Part shown: piece by piece, positions 1-15,700 of the stretch
Position numbering within the stretch: position 1 is the stretch's first letter
Layout of the letters: each line of letters begins with the position of its first letter
Assembly: GCA_021292165.1 (NCBI GenBank)
Contig: CM037879.1
Coordinates: 242,483,797-242,547,796 of the forward strand
Reading direction: 5' to 3'
DNA: 64,000 nt
From: Shinisaurus crocodilurus
Taxonomy: Eukaryota; Chordata; Lepidosauria; Squamata; Shinisauridae
Notes under the pieces: generated by a model
Told to the model about the DNA's origin: nothing
Databases searched by the model: none
The model's input: only the letters and a program-made list of their open reading frames with translations
Position numbers and translations under genes: made by a program

Positions 1-95
1 TTGCTCAGGATGTATTTTCCATTTATTAAAACATTCCTACCCCAAAAAAATCTGATATGAAAAGTCACTGAGTTTTGCTGTGAAAATAAACTTAC

Positions 96-241
96 TTGGA
101 AAAAAGTTCCTTTACTGTATTTAATTGTTTGGTTAAAGACTCTACTTCCTTTTCCTTTTCTTTTAGTTTGTTCCTCATCCCTTCGGTTCTATTCTGCCAT
201 TTTTTACTTTCCTCCCATCTAATTAATTCCTCCTTCGAGCT
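96..241 (-). CDS. CEP290: CEP290 exon 44, last exon in the window
   Basis: 146 nt, phase 0 to 2, encoding [20 protein letters not shown] and [14 protein letters not shown]. Donor GTAAGT at 95-90. The next exon would lie left of the window. Confidence 0.95.
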
Positions 242-3200
242 CTGTAAAATATAGGGGGGGAAAGCTTAACAACTCTTAAAAATTATTACTTTTAAAAAGT
301 TATATACATAAACATACAGAAATGTTATAAATAACTAGCTGAAGGAGCTGTTCTTCGAATGGATTAAAAAACATTACTTTCTACCCTGTACTCTGAGTAC
401 TTCAAATCCCCCTTTTCGCCCCCTTAGGGGTTTCTTGCGGAAAGATGCAACTTCGTGTATGTCGAATCTGGGGCACCAAAGTCACCCCAGAGAGAAGTGC
501 CTCAGGCAAGGCAAGCTGTGCATATGAAAGGCTTTTGTCTGACTGAATGTTTCCCCAAACCTGTTAGGATCAGAATAAGAATGGATTTCAACTTTCAGCT
601 ATTTAAGGTAAGTTCAGACTTAATCTTTCCTTCAACAATGTAAATGCAGGAACAAAGGCAAGGTCTAGTCAGAGCTATTGAGTCAATTAGCAGTTGAAAA
701 ACCTGAGGCCTATAAAACTTTAAATCATCATAACAATGCTTTCCCTCAATGGATTTATTTTCCTTTTGAAGATGTTGTCTGCTCTTCCTGGCAATAAAAA
801 GATACTAAAATGACCTGTGGATGGCTCCTATTGTTCCCCACTGCCTGGGGACACTGAAGCACCCCAGATACAGCACTGTTATGCAGATTTGGGGGGGGTC
901 ATTTTATGTCCCAGGCATGTTTGGTTATAGCAAGAAAACTGTAAAAGGCAGGTGACTGAAACTGGGTAATATTGTTTAGTACCCTGTTTTAGGCAAAGTC
1001 CTTCCAGGACAGGATTGTAGGTCTACTTATGTGTAAATTATACCACAGGATGTGAGCCTGGGGCAAGAAAAGCATCCCAAGATGCAGGATGAAGGTTTAA
1101 GAAAGTTTTCACAACACAGCTTTTATTAGTGATCCATCAGCAACAACCATGCTAAATTACAGCTTTCTAGCTTAACGGGAAATAGGAAATAAGTTGATGA
1201 GTCAGTGAGTCAGGACTCTCACTTTTATATATATAAGATGTTTTTCTTTAAAACTGATATATTTGGTTGCATTTTCTATTTTGCTTATTTACATTTTAAT
1301 CTAATCTTTTGTGGAACAAAGAACCTATTTTTGTCAGACATGACCAATCATGCCAATTTGACCACTGATTTGCTTATTCATTTCATTCATAACAAAGCAA
1401 AGCCATAATTGCAAAGCAAGGGGGAAAACAGGACAAGTCATACAGAGAGAAATTATATTGGCTAAGGGCGCAATCCTATGACCCCTGACCTTGTCTGGGG
1501 GGACATAGGAATTGCCATAGAAGGTGCTGTGACCTTGGAAATCTCTTCCAAGGTTGCAGCACCGCAGAGCAGCCGCTCCCCTCATACCCGCCGTGGTTCT
1601 TTCTGCGCCAGAAGGAAACCGTTGGGAACCAAGCATAGAAGACTGTGCTCGGTTTCCCGATGGGGGGGGCGTTCCTGGGGGTAGGGAGGGCGAGGCTCTG
1701 CCGGATTTCAAGTAATTCAGGTGGCGCCTCAGCCTCTGCTCCTCGCAAAGAGAGGAAAAAACATCTAGACTGCCGAAATCAGCTGTCTAGATGTTTTCCA
1801 GGGTGAGGGGAGTGAGGAAGATCCTATCCTGTGCTCCTCCTACCCTGCATAGGATGCCCACAATCTTCCAGGTTCGGAGGGTTACGGGAACCCTTATAGG
1901 ATTGCGCTGTAAGACCATTTTTGTAGCTTGCCTCCCATACCTTCTCTTCTCTTGGAGTTTTCTTTTCTGACTCATCACTCTTCTTTCCTAACTCAGTTTC
2001 CAGCTTTTTAATTTTTCTTTGAAGTTCCTCTATCAGAGTTTGCTCATCAGCTTTGCCCTGAAAAATTAGGAATAGTTTAAACTAAATAATTGCTATAGAT
2101 TTCGCTTGATACAGTATCGATACTGGGGCATTCTAGCAAGCCCAGGTGCAAGCCCCATTGAAATGAATGGAGAACACATAGCAGCAGTGATTGCTGGATT
2201 ATGTTCTTGAAGAAGCATAGGCTCTGATATGCTTAGTTTATGAAATACTTAGTTTATGAATAAAGACATCATTATATATGTGGCTACAACTTCTATTTAC
2301 GTTACTGAAATGATATACAATGGGCATTCAGGAAAAAGGCAAATGATCTTCAAATAACCAAGTTTGGTGCTTCAAGTAAATTAACATTTGCTCTAACAGA
2401 CATGTATACAGATACTTAAATAAGCTGACTTATTTTTGTATATAACCAAAGTCACCAGATTTGCACACAAATGTAGAGGGCTTGTGGTTTACCAGTGGAT
2501 GATTTGCTGCAGTGCAGACACAAACCACCCCGCAAGAAACATCCTATGACACATATTATTTACCTGAAGTGAATTGGTTAGTCTTTTAATTCGTTTTTTT
2601 AGTTCTTCGTTTTCTTTTTCCATCTCCTCTTTCTCCCTTAAAACTTTAGCGTGGGCTTTCACTTTTTTCTGAAGTTCCTGATATAAATCATCCATATCAT
2701 CTAATAATGAATTCTCTTTATTCTTGCTTAATTTAAGAGCATCTTTAAGTTTTGAAAGCTGGTCATTTAAATCTTCTACCTGACTCTATAAAAATACATT
2801 TTTTGGAAAAAATGGTGTGTTATTCAGGACTGCCAACAAAATGAATGAATATGGCAACATTACACTGATACGATTAAACTGATACTTGTTCCTATATGGA
2901 AACAATGGCCAGTTCCAACAAATCATTACAATACTGACCATAATTCAGATGACACTAACTGCATGAGTTTCTGACAACAGAATGGTAAAATAAGGATCTT
3001 ACCCTTTCACAGCACACAAGATAACCCAGTTGTGTTAATGGGTCCATACTGCTGGATTCCATGTGACAAGCTGCTTTATAACAAGTCAGACCATTAGCCC
3101 ATCAGATCAGTATTATCTACTCTTACTGGAAGCTGCTCTCCAAGGACTCTGGCAAAGGACTTTATTCTACATCCATTAAATGGAAATGCCTGGGATATAA

Positions 3201-6200
3201 TCTAGTATAGCGGTGTTGAATCTCAGGCCCGGGGGCTAAATCCAGCCCTCCAGGGTTTCCCAGATGACCACACACTCTTCCCCACATCATCAAGTGGTTC
3301 CTACTTTTGCCCCTCCCCCCACCCCAATTGTTTTGTGGTTTCCCAGCTTTTGCATGGTTTTTTCCCATTCAAAAAGATTGAAATGCCTCTCCTAAAGCTA
3401 AGTTACTTTAAGCTAAAATGTGCTGGTATTTGGCCCTGCCCCTTTCCCCTTTGGCTCTGCCCCCTTGCCTTCAGTCCCTCCCAGAGCTTCTCTAAAACTG
3501 AGTGCTGCCCCCAAGAGCTTCTCCAAAACTGAATTTGGCCCTCGGGCTGAAAGAGGTTCTGCACCCCTGATCTAGTACCATCTGTAAGCAAAACATTCAC
3601 ATGTGGTGCCAAGAGTCCTATCAAGTATTGAACAGCAAGATTATTATTTAGTATGTTATATTATATATTAATATCCTTCCTTTTTTCCTGCAAGGAACCC
3701 AAGGCGGCTTACATAATCCCCCTCCTCCTCTCCATTTTATCCTCACAACAACCCTGTGAGGTAGGTTAGGCTAAGAGGCAGTGACTGCCCTAAAGTCACC
3801 CAGTGAGCTTCATGGCCGACTGGGGACTAGAACCCAGTTCTCCTGAGTCCTAGTCCAACACTCTAACCACTATGCCACACTGGCTCTCTGGATGCTGCTA
3901 ATTATTCTAAACAGTTGCAAAATATTATGGTGTGCCAATTTACTATTTTTCTAGAAACCATATCCAGAATCATATTCTTTTCAGATGAATCTGTTGAAGT
4001 AGGCTTCTGCATACAAAAGCTCATCCTGCAATACATGTGTTGGTCTTCAAGATGGCACAAGACTGTTGCTTTTGCTTCATCAGGCTAACAGAGATATTCT
4101 TTTAGATACTGTACTATTGTTTTCTTTCTGCTTCTAGAAATAATTTACTATAGACTGCATGCAAATTTAAAATCAAGTGCAAATATTTTTGGCTAATACA
4201 GTAGTAATACTATTTTGTATGTTTGAAGCTACACATGCTGTTAATGCTTTGTGTGATCAGACTGCAGTGATCAGTAGTCTGTATGGTTGAACCCTCCAAG
4301 CACATATTCCTGATCACTTCAAAAATAAAAAACCAACAGCTTTATTTACAAACATTTTAACATGTAAAACACCAGTGCACCCTCTCCAGAATACACAACA
4401 CACTGCTAATGCCCAATCTCCCTTCCTTTGTGCAGGAGCCCAGTACTGAAATGAACAGAAAGTGCTTAGCAGTGCCTGAGAAATTGCATCCTGTGGCTTT
4501 AACACTCAAAAGCACCATTTGTGGACAAGAAGCTGCAACTTTCACAGTGATAACTATTCCCTATTATGTTCTATTTTCATATCAGGACAAAGTAGGCAAC
4601 ATCACATGAGCACGCTACTTCCTGCTTACCCTCAGTTCCTTCGTGTGCTTGTCAACTATCTGCTGAACATTCATGTGCACCTCCTTTTGTGATGCAATAG
4701 AAATAATCTGTTGCTCTGCAGCAGCTGTCATTTCTGCTCGGAGCTCCAAGAGCGCTTTACTCAAAGCCTGCAAATATTTACAGTTATAAAAAATATAAAG
4801 GATTTGCTAGAATCAATAAAAAACAAATACTGATACCATCTTTGCCAAAATTATGCAGCTGACAACAGAAAGAAAAAAAAGGAATTTTTAAAAATCCCAA
4901 CAGGAATTAAAAGGCAGGGATAAGATATATGTCTAGGATATGAAGTGGTCAAAAATTTACTAGCCTGTTTATCTAAAGTTAACTTTATATATAAAATAGC
5001 CTAGAATTTGAATAGCTCTATGTCATCTATGCTGCTACCATTTTTTGCCGGTGGCTAAATGTTTAGGGCAAGGGTGGGATGTCTTGGCCATCAGCCCGAG
5101 CAAGCATAACCAATGCTGAGGGATGATGCGAGTTGTAGGCTAAAACATCCCGAGGGCCACAAGTTGTCCATCTCTGGTTTAGGGTAATGCCAAGCTTTGT
5201 TCACAGAAACAAGTTGAGCCCATGACCTTTAAAAAGCTATTAGGGCAGTATCCAACAGTGTCATTCCGCAAACTCAAATAGCACTAGCAAAGATACGCCA
5301 AATCTTTGCATTGTGCAAGTGCTTGTGCATTATGATTGTGCGAAACTAACTTTAGTTGGATTCTCCTCTTGCAAATAGTTCAGAACCTAGTTTCTTTAGC
5401 GCAACGTCATTTGCACTAGCAGAATGACAGCTGGATACTGCCCATAGCATTCGACCTAATACTGTTTCATTAATCCAGCCTTGCATTTAAGCAATAACCT
5501 GATAGGCTCAGGTGACCAGAAGTTCCATGCATGCAAGTGAACAGGCTGGCGGAAGAGGGATGGAACTCTCTGTCCATCCTCCACTCCTAGCATAGAACAC
5601 AGAGGGTTGCTAGAGGAGGGAAGCCCACTCTTCTACATCTAGCATAGAAATAGTTTCTCTTTCTCCTCTGCCTGTCTCCAGCAGGCTAGTAAAATCTTTT
5701 GCAGGCTAGTGTGGGCTTATTTACATGGCTGCATTGATAAGCTATTATTTATAGAAGTACCTAAATATGCTAGGCACTGTATATAAATAAAGTGAATAGG
5801 TCCTTGCCCACAGGCTCACAATCTCAAAAAAGAGTGAAATAATTTTGGTTTTGCTAGACAGAAGGTGTTGGTTTATACCCCAACTAATTTTTTCCATATT
5901 TACTTTCTGCTGTTTCTCTTTTAAGGCTAGCTGATTCTTCAACCGTTCCACTAGATTTTTCATTGTAGTTGTTGGAGCTCTATTATTTGCTTCTCTTTGG
6001 GCTTCCAGCTCCATTTTTACATTCAGTAATTCTTTCTCCATCTGTGATAACAAACTCCTTAATTCATCCACTTCATCTTTCAATTTCTTCACTTCAGCTG
6101 CATGCTTCTCCTCAAGTCTAGCACAGCAAAATAATAAATAATAATGACATCCATTGGTTAAATAGAGCAAGTTCCAGATGGACTAACAGGGCTGAAATAT

Positions 6201-9200
6201 TGCTTTGTTTTGATTATAATTATAAATATTCCCAATAGTGACCTAGAGGAGCAAAACACTGTCAAAGTTGTTTTTGTGATAACTAAAGTCAGCTGCATTA
6301 AATGATGAACTATGAAAATGTTTGAATTAACAAATAAATTCCATCCATTTATTTTAAATGATGGTTCAAAAATCTGATGTTCAGAACATATATTTGGAGG
6401 AGGATCATCAGGCTGGCTCATGCCAACCAATCAGCCCACATGGAACACCCCCACCACCCTCACCCTCAAGCTCTGCCTGATGTCTGCATACTATATTTTG
6501 TTTGCATGGAGGCCCAAACAGCACACAATGATTTTTTTGGCATCCAGATCATGCTGCTCAGCTCTTGGTGAGCTCCTATGCAGGTTCCTATGCAAATATA
6601 AAATCCAAAACATATTAATGTTATGTGGGGTGTGGACAGGGCTAGGTAATCCTAATCCCACCGTGTACATACATTCTGAACATCAGCAAAAGAGCTGAAT
6701 AATCTTTCAAATTACCAAGATGGCAGCAGCAATCCTTTTCACTTTTCTTAAAATTCTTTCAGTTAGAAGTTTCCAGTAATTATGTCAGATAGCTTCAAAG
6801 GAATTTTGATTATGTATACCAAGTGGTGGAATTCATGACAGGCCTGGCCTACCGAGTTATTTTAAAATGTGGGCCTAACCTACCTAATTATCAACATCTT
6901 CCAGACTTGATATTTAATCTTTTACTAGTGTTAGGCTAACAGCAAAAGATCGAAATATTTAGAAAATTAAATTTCAGATTTTTTGTCATATGTTTGTTTT
7001 GTCTCACCACTTGGCCTGGGTACTTAACACTGAATAATGGCCTGCGAGGAGCCACAATTTGACACAATGCTTCAAATGTCTGAGTTGGTAGTCTGTTCAC
7101 TCTAATGAAGAGTAGGGAAGAAGAATGTTTTATCATACCATCTGTGGGGGCCTACCTTGTTCTTGAGTTAGAATTCCATCTCTGCATATACCTAAAACTA
7201 ATTTGGAAGAAAGTGCTAAGCAACTCTAACAGTGGTAGAAGGCTAATCATGGAAGAATGCAACCTATGGCACACTTATTCCAGAGCCATAAAGTTGAACT
7301 TAATAAGAGTGAACAGGCTATGGATTGCAACTAAACCATTTTGTTGAAGAAAAATGAATCCTATAAAAATGATGCCTTTATTTTCAACATATGTAAGAAT
7401 AGTCCTGAAAACAAAAACACTGTTTTTATACAAGGTTATTGAGTTCAAAGTTTAAACTGAATTATTTCTTGCACAATAAATTTAATTATATACTTTAGTC
7501 AACTTTTTAAAAAGATTAAATAAACAGATGCATTTCAAACTGCCAGCAGATCATTTATACCATGAAGTGTAACTCTGGTATAGACTTACTGGGCCCTGAT
7601 ATTATCAAACTCCTTCATTTTTACGAAGGTAATTTGCTTTTGCTTCTGCAAGTCAGAGGACATTTTCTTTAATTTGCTCAGAAGGGAAGCAAGGGAGCTG
7701 TCTTGTTCTGCTACGGTTTGTTCCATCTCCGCCAGACGAATTAAATGTTTATTTGCTGGGACAGCTAATGAAGGCTTTTTCATCAACTCCTGTAAAACAA
7801 AACATATTTTCTAGGGAATAAATCTTTCACTGTTCATTTATTTGATATTAATATTCAACCCAAGTCTTAAATTACTTAGATCAAATTCTAGGAAGGGATT
7901 AATTTACGGTAACTCCTCATACCCAACACTTAGAACATACACTTCACCCAAAATTAGGAACTTTTAAAAGTTCGGATTTCAGTATGAGAGTTAAACATGT
8001 GCTTAATGTTCTCCCAACAAAAATGTGTGACATAATAGCCCTATGGTCTAGTGAAACCCTACAGCAAAGCTGTCTGAATAAGTGTCAGAAAAACTTACAT
8101 GATACCTCATTATAGTAAAGAAATAAAACACACCAGATATATTATTCTGTATATACTATTCTGTAGGATTTTTGCTGGGACTGGGTGTAATGTATTTTCT
8201 AAAAATACATGGCACTGTGTACATACATGGTGAAGAACCAAGTATAGTTCACTTGCTCTTATATTCTTACTGAAACTGCAAGAATTCAACAAAGTTAACA
8301 ATGTTTTAATTCATGTGCTGCAAAAACCACTATTAATAGCTAGCCCAAGAAAAAAAGGATTTATACACTTCCTAAAAGATGGTTATTTTCCCGAAGTCTT
8401 TTTATTACACACTCACTCAACACCTGAACGCACAGGATCAGCTTTTAGTTGGTGAAGGGTGCTGTAAAGCACAGTTCTGTGAACAGAGTTCCATTTGCAG
8501 TTTCCTGCATCCAAGCCAAAACAATAACACCTACGGTATATTAATGAACAACTCAGTTCCCTGTTCCCATATTTATTAATTATTTTATTATTAATTTATA
8601 TACTGCCTTTTTTCTCTTGCAAGGAACCCAAAGTGGCTTATATGGTCCTTCTCTCTATTTTATCCTCACAATACCCTGTGAGGTAGGTTAGGCTGAGAGT
8701 CAGTGACTGGTCCAAAGTCACCCAGTGAGTTTCATGGCCGAGTGGGGACAGGAAGCCTGATCTCCCGAGTCCCAGTCCAACCACTACACCACACTGGCTC
8801 TTATCTTTATGGCCCAAAAACTCAAGTTAAAGAGAGAAAAACCCTTTATACTTACTAATGCAGTTTGCTTGAACTTATTAAAGGAATTGTCAGCATGTAA
8901 ATCTAACTTTTGATGTAGCACTCTGAGGTCCTCTTCATGTTTCTTTGCAATTTCCTCTTGTTCCTAAATATTATAAATTGCATATTTCTTATTGCTATAA
9001 TACATGACTCAGTCCAATAAAGTGCAGAGAGAATCCCCTGTCCTTTAACTCTTTCTGAAAGATTCTACTGAGCTAAGGCTTACTTCAAGAGCTATAGGCT
9101 AATGAACACCAAATCTGCTAATTAATGCGCATAGTCTCATGGAATCATACTACTTTTAAGATTTCAGTGACTACATCTGCATACCACTGCATTCTACACA

Positions 9201-12200
9201 AATCTGCACTGCATCTACTTATTTCAAGTCACAAATAAGATGAATTACTCTGCGATCCTATACACATTTACCTGGGAGTAAGCTTCATTGAAATTAGTGG
9301 GACTTACTTCTGAGTAGCCATGCATAGGATTGTGGTATTATTGCACTAAATATAGAAGAAACTGAAATTTATGTTCATACCAACAAGGCATTACATTTTC
9401 AAGTTTTCCAAACAAAGGGTCGACTTATAACTCCAAATTTCAACATCGGACCTTATAGTTTTCTCCTCTCCTCTCTCCAACCTTCCTTCCTTATGCAGCC
9501 TATCCAGGACTTTTTTCATGAGCAGTGCTCAAAAAAGAGGAGGTGCAGTCACTGGAATCATAGCGAGCTACCACCGGAAAGCAACAGTTCACACACATGA
9601 GCAGCACTGTCTAGCCATCAGCTCCACTGTGAGCCCCAAATGCTCCAGCCCGGTATTTATTTAAGTATTTCTATAATGGCCTTCAATTCAAAATTTCCAC
9701 AGTGATTTACAATAGTAGTTTATACATTTCGTATTGTCACACAGTTATTGTAAATACCTCTCTTGCTTTGGCCAAAAGGTGTTGGTACTTTTTCAACACT
9801 TCCTCTTTTTGATTTAATCTTGCTTGCATATTTGCAATAGTCTGATGTGCAATTTTCAGAGCATGAGGAGAGGCAGCAGCAGTATCATCTTCTTTTTGGT
9901 CAAGCTCTGCTATTATCTTTTCTTTCTCGAACGATGCTGGTAATCGAAGTCTTAGTTCATTTATGACCTTGTCTCTTGACAAGATATTTTGCTCTGCTTT
10001 CCACAAAGCTGTTTCTTTTTCTTTCAGTTTCTGCAATAAACAACATCCAGAATACCCAAAACTATTTATAAATATGTATTTTGGTAAAATATGTATTTTG
10101 TACAGATATTCTCATCATTGTGTCAATCATCCCTTAGATGTATTACAGTAATACCTTGGATTGCAAGTAACTTGGTTTGAGAGCGTTTTGCAAGACAAGC
10201 AAATTTTTAAATATATATATATATATATTTACTTGATATACAAGCGACGTCTTGCAATACAAGTACTGTAGTACGGCTTAAATTAAAAATCTTTGTACAA
10301 TTTTTTTTGGGGGGATTTCGTTTTGATATAAGAGTGTTTTGGATTACAAGCACGTTACCGGAACGAATTATGCTCCCAATCAAAGGCATGATTGTATACC
10401 GTATTTAAAAGTTGATATTTAGATACATATGTGCAGACATTTGTAAAGCGGTTGTACGATACCTATTACTAAAGGTTTAAATAGAATGTTTTCAAATATT
10501 TAGATATGTAACAATGTTTAATAAAAAAAATCTAAGGACACCAACTATTTTGGAGGTTGTACACAGGCTGTTTAATCCAGATCACATATTTGCTAACATT
10601 CCCATTTCAGAGTGGGTACAATTTGGGCACATGGAGGTTTCAGGGAGGTCAAGGAAAGGATGATCTATCTTGCTGTAGCTCCCAGTGATGGTGGGAGATA
10701 CAGCTTTGGTGGATGGATTGCTTTGGAAGGGACAAGGGATAGGAACAGGTAGAGTGGGAGCAGGCAGGACTTTGTTGCATGACGTTGTGCATGTGAGTGA
10801 TGTAGGAACATGGACTCGAGGTGAATGCTACAGCCTCCATGGACAGCATCAGTGGATAGGGGAATTGAAATAACTGGAAATGGGAAGAGGGCATACTTTT
10901 GGAAGAGGTTAAGGATCTGGAGCAAGGATGGACAAGTCCAGATGTTGCTGGACTACAACTCCCATCTTCCCTCACTATTGGCTCTGCTAGCTAGGGCTGA
11001 TAGAGGAGTTGCAGTCCAACAAAAACCTGAGGGCCACAAGTTGCCCACCCCTGATGTGGAAGAATAGTGATTTTTGATGAGGTTTCTGTTGAGAATGTTT
11101 AAATTTTATATTTCATTGAGTTTTTAATTAAGCTTTTATTCTGAAGAATCAGGGATAACAACAACAATGACAACAACAGAATAAGAATAATAGAATAGGA
11201 ATAATAGCTAATGAAGTAGAGTGGTTAGAGTGTTGGACTGGGACTCAGGAGACCCAGGTTCTAGTCCCCGCTTGGCCATGAAGCTCACAAGGTGACTTTG
11301 GGCCAGTCACTGACTCTCAGCCTAACCTACCTCACAGGGTTGTTGTGAGGATAAAATGGAGAGGAGGAGGATTATGTAAGCCACCTTAGGTTCCTTGAAG
11401 GAAAAAAGGCGGGGTATAAATATAATAAATAAATAAATAAAATAAGTACTCAGGCTTAACTGGCTGGTTAATTTGAACTAACCATTTTACTGGTTAACAT
11501 TAAGCACAATGCTAATAAAATTGCTTGCACCAAGGAATGTAATTGTGCATGTCTTTAAACCTACATAAGCAGCATTTTCCTTTTCCCTGATCAAACTATT
11601 TCACTTAAAAACCTAATAAATATGGCTTCAATTAAGGCTCTCCCAGGTCTGTATGATTATAATACTTCAAAGCAGAAAAATAATCTTTTCAGTTTTTATG
11701 TCTGTACAGAGTAGGAGAAAAAGGAGGTTTACTGTATACTCATAGGCTGGCCCAAATAGTGTTAACTCTCTCTCTCCCTCTGAAATACTCTCCTAAAATT
11801 ATTAAAAGCTTATGATTCAATTAGCAGACCAGTCCAATTACCTGTTCTAAGGATTTGCAGGTGGCCTGCATTTCCAGGATTGTTCGAATATGTTCTCTAA
11901 TTTTCCTTAAAGCTTGCTCAAGCTGATGTGGAATGGGCAAATTAGGGTCTGGAACTGATCCTGTAGCTTCATCAAACTGCAGAGGAGAAAATAAAACAAA
12001 AAAGGCTTGCTGTCTTTCTGATGACTACAATAAATACAAATACTAATACCATTCAAATAAAACCATCCTAAGTACCTTTTGAGCTGTACTCAATATGTCC
12101 TTTTGCTGACGGTCATATATGTCAAGCTGACGTTCTAGTTCTACTTCTCTTTGATCCCAGGCCATCTGCCGCTCCTCATGGAACTACAAGTTTGGACAAA

Positions 12201-12715
12201 TTTAGTTAGACGTTTACATCAAAAGCATCTCAGACCAACACAAGGATAAAACAGATGACACATTTTTAATCTTGCATGCAAAAAATAAATAAATATGTAG
12301 GACTTTAAGGCTGAAATCTTAAAACTGCTGGAAGGGTGTCCCAAGGGCCATAGGATTGTTCAGATCTCCCTTTCCAAGGGTGAATAGAGAGGTAAAAAGG
12401 GGGCAGATCAAGAGAAGCTTTGGATCTTCAGGATCTAAAGCTCTCCCAGTCCCTAAATACATCCTCTACATGGGGGGAGGGGCAATTTACACCAGCCCTG
12501 GGAGCTGATGTAAAATAGGTTTCCTCCCATAGCTTGCATTGGGAGGTATATAGCTCAAAAACAAAAACCAGAAAGTAAGAATAAACATGTACTGCTCCTC
12601 CCTCGCTCTTGCCCTGCTAACATGAGCCTCGTAGGGCTTTGGGTGTGGCAGTTCATCCAATATTGGAGCAGCCATCCATGCTCTGTTGGATTGAACTGTC
12701 CCTGCAGTATTATTA

Positions 12716-12764
<49 letters not shown>

Positions 12765-15700
12765 TATTATTATTATTATTATTATTATTATTTATTATTA
12801 TTATTATTATTTTAAAAACTACAATAGTACAATACCATACTTTTCAGTACCTTGTTCTGCTGTACAATTTCTTCTTCCAGGTTACTGATTGTGTGCTCAT
12901 ACTCAGAAAGAATATTGTTCAAATATTTAATCTCTTCCTTTTTCTTGACTAATTCACGGTTCAGTTTGAGCTCCTGAAGACGAAGCTCTTCCATTTTCAT
13001 ATGCCATTCAATTACCTGATAATAGACAACAACAGTTCACATCTCAACAATAATTTAAGGACCAAGCTGAACTGATTCCAGTAGAGTACCTTGGTAAGCT
13101 GTTGCAGCAAAAACTGATATGGCGCTTTAGAAATTAAGGACACAATCCTATGCATGGAAAAAGGTCCTACAACTTCCAGCATTCCTCAGCCAGTCATGTT
13201 GGGGCATGCTGGGAATTGTAGGACTTTTTTCCGCCTCAACTTGGATAGGATTGTGCCCTAAATATTTCTTTGTAAGTGGAGGTTCGGTAGACAAGAGCCT
13301 ATTTATCAGATTGAGTGGACCGAAAAGATTGTAGATATAGGGCTTGTTCGCACGACATGGGAACCACAAGTCCCCCGTGGTTCCCGTGTCATGTGAATGC
13401 CGACCGGGGGTGCCCCCGCAGGACAGCTGCGTGCGGGACGCACGCAAAGTGACCATGGTTGGTAGAGGGGTAAGCCCCTACCGCGTGTGGTCACCGTGCC
13501 GTGTGAACAGCGGGTGGCTGTCCCGTGGGGTCCCCACAGAGGCGGCAGCCCAGAGCGGCCGCCGCTCCAGCCTATAGGGGCAAACGGCCCCTCTGGGCAT
13601 ACCGGGGCCCCGCCCCCTAGCGCCGGGAGGCCCGCACTGTGGTGCGGGGACTGCGGGGTCCGCCCACGCACGCCGGGCGCAGGTCATCTGCAGCGCACCG
13701 GGCGCAGGTCATCTGCAGCGCACCGGGCGCAGGTCATCTGCAGCGCCCCGCTGGACTCCGCAGGCGGCCCCGTGGTGCCTCCCCCGCCCGCAGCCTGGGT
13801 CATGCGAACTGGCCCATAGTCTCACAGCAGTTGAGATTCACAGGAGGATAAACTAATACTGAGATCAAGATGGAATGCACAATGATGCTTCTGAACCCCG
13901 CTCTTCAAAAGCAATCCGTGTGCCACCCAATAAGCCAGTCCTGAAACTCTGGAAAGTGCGAGGAACTGTGGTTCAAAAAGTAACTGTCAGAAATCCTTGA
14001 TGCATGGGTGGAAGCACCAGCACACACTTAGGGTGCAATCCTATGTATATTTAGACAGAAAAATGTCCTACAACTGCCGGCATTCTGAAGGGAGCCATGC
14101 TGGCTGGGGAATGTAGCGAGTTGTAGGAGTTTTTTCTGTCTAAACATGCATAGGATTGTGCCCTTAATGAGCTTTCTGCATTCTGGCCCAAATTAACAAG
14201 ATGAGTTCACAAATAATGAAATATTAATACAAAATAGCAAATGATGGAACACTAACAGCAGTGGAATGCAACACACACAGACTTTTTTTTTTGTAGTCAA
14301 AGAACCAAGCATTAAAAATGATTTAAACCCTGACGGTCACAACTACATCATATATTCTATTTCTGAACTTCAAGGGAGAGTTCCTTCCGTTATATAGCCA
14401 GAACAGCAACACTGATGCATGAGAAGGAGGTGTCTGCACACTCCAAGCTTTGCAGAACTCAGAGCTTTGTAGAAACCCAAACAAATTTGGAAAAACCTGA
14501 TAACCGGGTGAGGGGGGGAATGGAATGGAGTGGCTAGAAAGGGAGGAAGACACCTAGAGATAAAAACGGTACATAGAGAGCCATCTCATTGTCTGGATAA
14601 GGCATTTCCTGCTTCAAACTGAGATAGTATTTTAAAATGTCCCCAAGGACAGAAGTGAGAGCTGCCTAGAGAAATGGAGAAATTCAAGATTTCCATGTAG
14701 CTGAAATTAGCACATTTGTCCATTCCACCACCCCAATAAACCCAAAAAAGTAGCAGTGAAGAGAAGCAGCTCTTTCTAACTCAGTTCTTAATTAGAGAGA
14801 AACATTTTTAAAAACTTGCTAATGCACATTCCAAAGCAAATACAGTTCATTGGCTGTCTGGGTTTGGAAGGGGCTGTAACTGGGAGAGAGTGGCTTATGA
14901 CAGCCCTGAGGTGTAGTTCACACTGAATAGTGCAGGTCAGGCCCTGCAGTGCTGTTCAGAGCTATTAGACCCCTACTTTGGGGACTGGGCTGAAGCAGAG
15001 ACAGTATAACAAACCTGCAGTTTTATCCACTGCTTTTATCCTCACATCGCAGCTTGAGCTGAAAGAGCAACATACAACAACCCTGCAGTGTAATTCACCT
15101 TTATACCCCTACTGTATGTTAGAGGAGTGTGCTGAGAGAGAGAGAGAAGTTTACAGCAGCCCTGCAATATAGCATATTGTTAATATTGCAGGTCAAAGAC
15201 TGGTTTGGATTCCCAGTCAAAAAAGAACCAAACATCTGGCTGCAATTTTACATGTTAAAAGATTAAAAAATGCATGTGAAGTTAGAGCAGGAATGCTGTC
15301 CCTGATGCTTTTTTTTTTTTCTCAAACCCTCTCAGCCACAGGCTCAAGTCACACACGCATACAAGGAATACACTGCACATTTTGTTGTAGGGCCCCACTT
15401 GTCTATTAATAAATTCCGATCTTGTCAACTAAAATCAGTCCTGATGAGCTATTTAGATTTGTCAAATAATAGCAAAGACCAATCTTTGCTAGTTGTGTCG
15501 TACATCAGCTGCTTGGGTACATGGACAGGAGGATGGTATTGCACTCATGTCCCACTTGTGGGCTTTCCACAAGCAGCTGGTTGGCCACTGTGTGAACAGA
15601 ATGCTGGACAAGATGGGCCCTTGGTCTGATTCAGCATGGCTCTTCTTATGAACTTATAAAGTAAAAGGGTAGTAGGACATAAAGGCTCATAGTTTGCTTT

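Noticed and set aside
11207..11300. tRNA gene
   Set aside because: A and B boxes are present but followed by the SINE core and tail; it is a tRNA-derived SINE head.
12622..12888. Open frame with long poly-Ile
   Set aside because: It is the translation of the ATT/AAT microsatellite.
13306..13851. Several overlapping long open frames on both strands
   Set aside because: They are shadows of very GC-rich foldback DNA with a triplicated 25-bp unit; no conserved protein feature.
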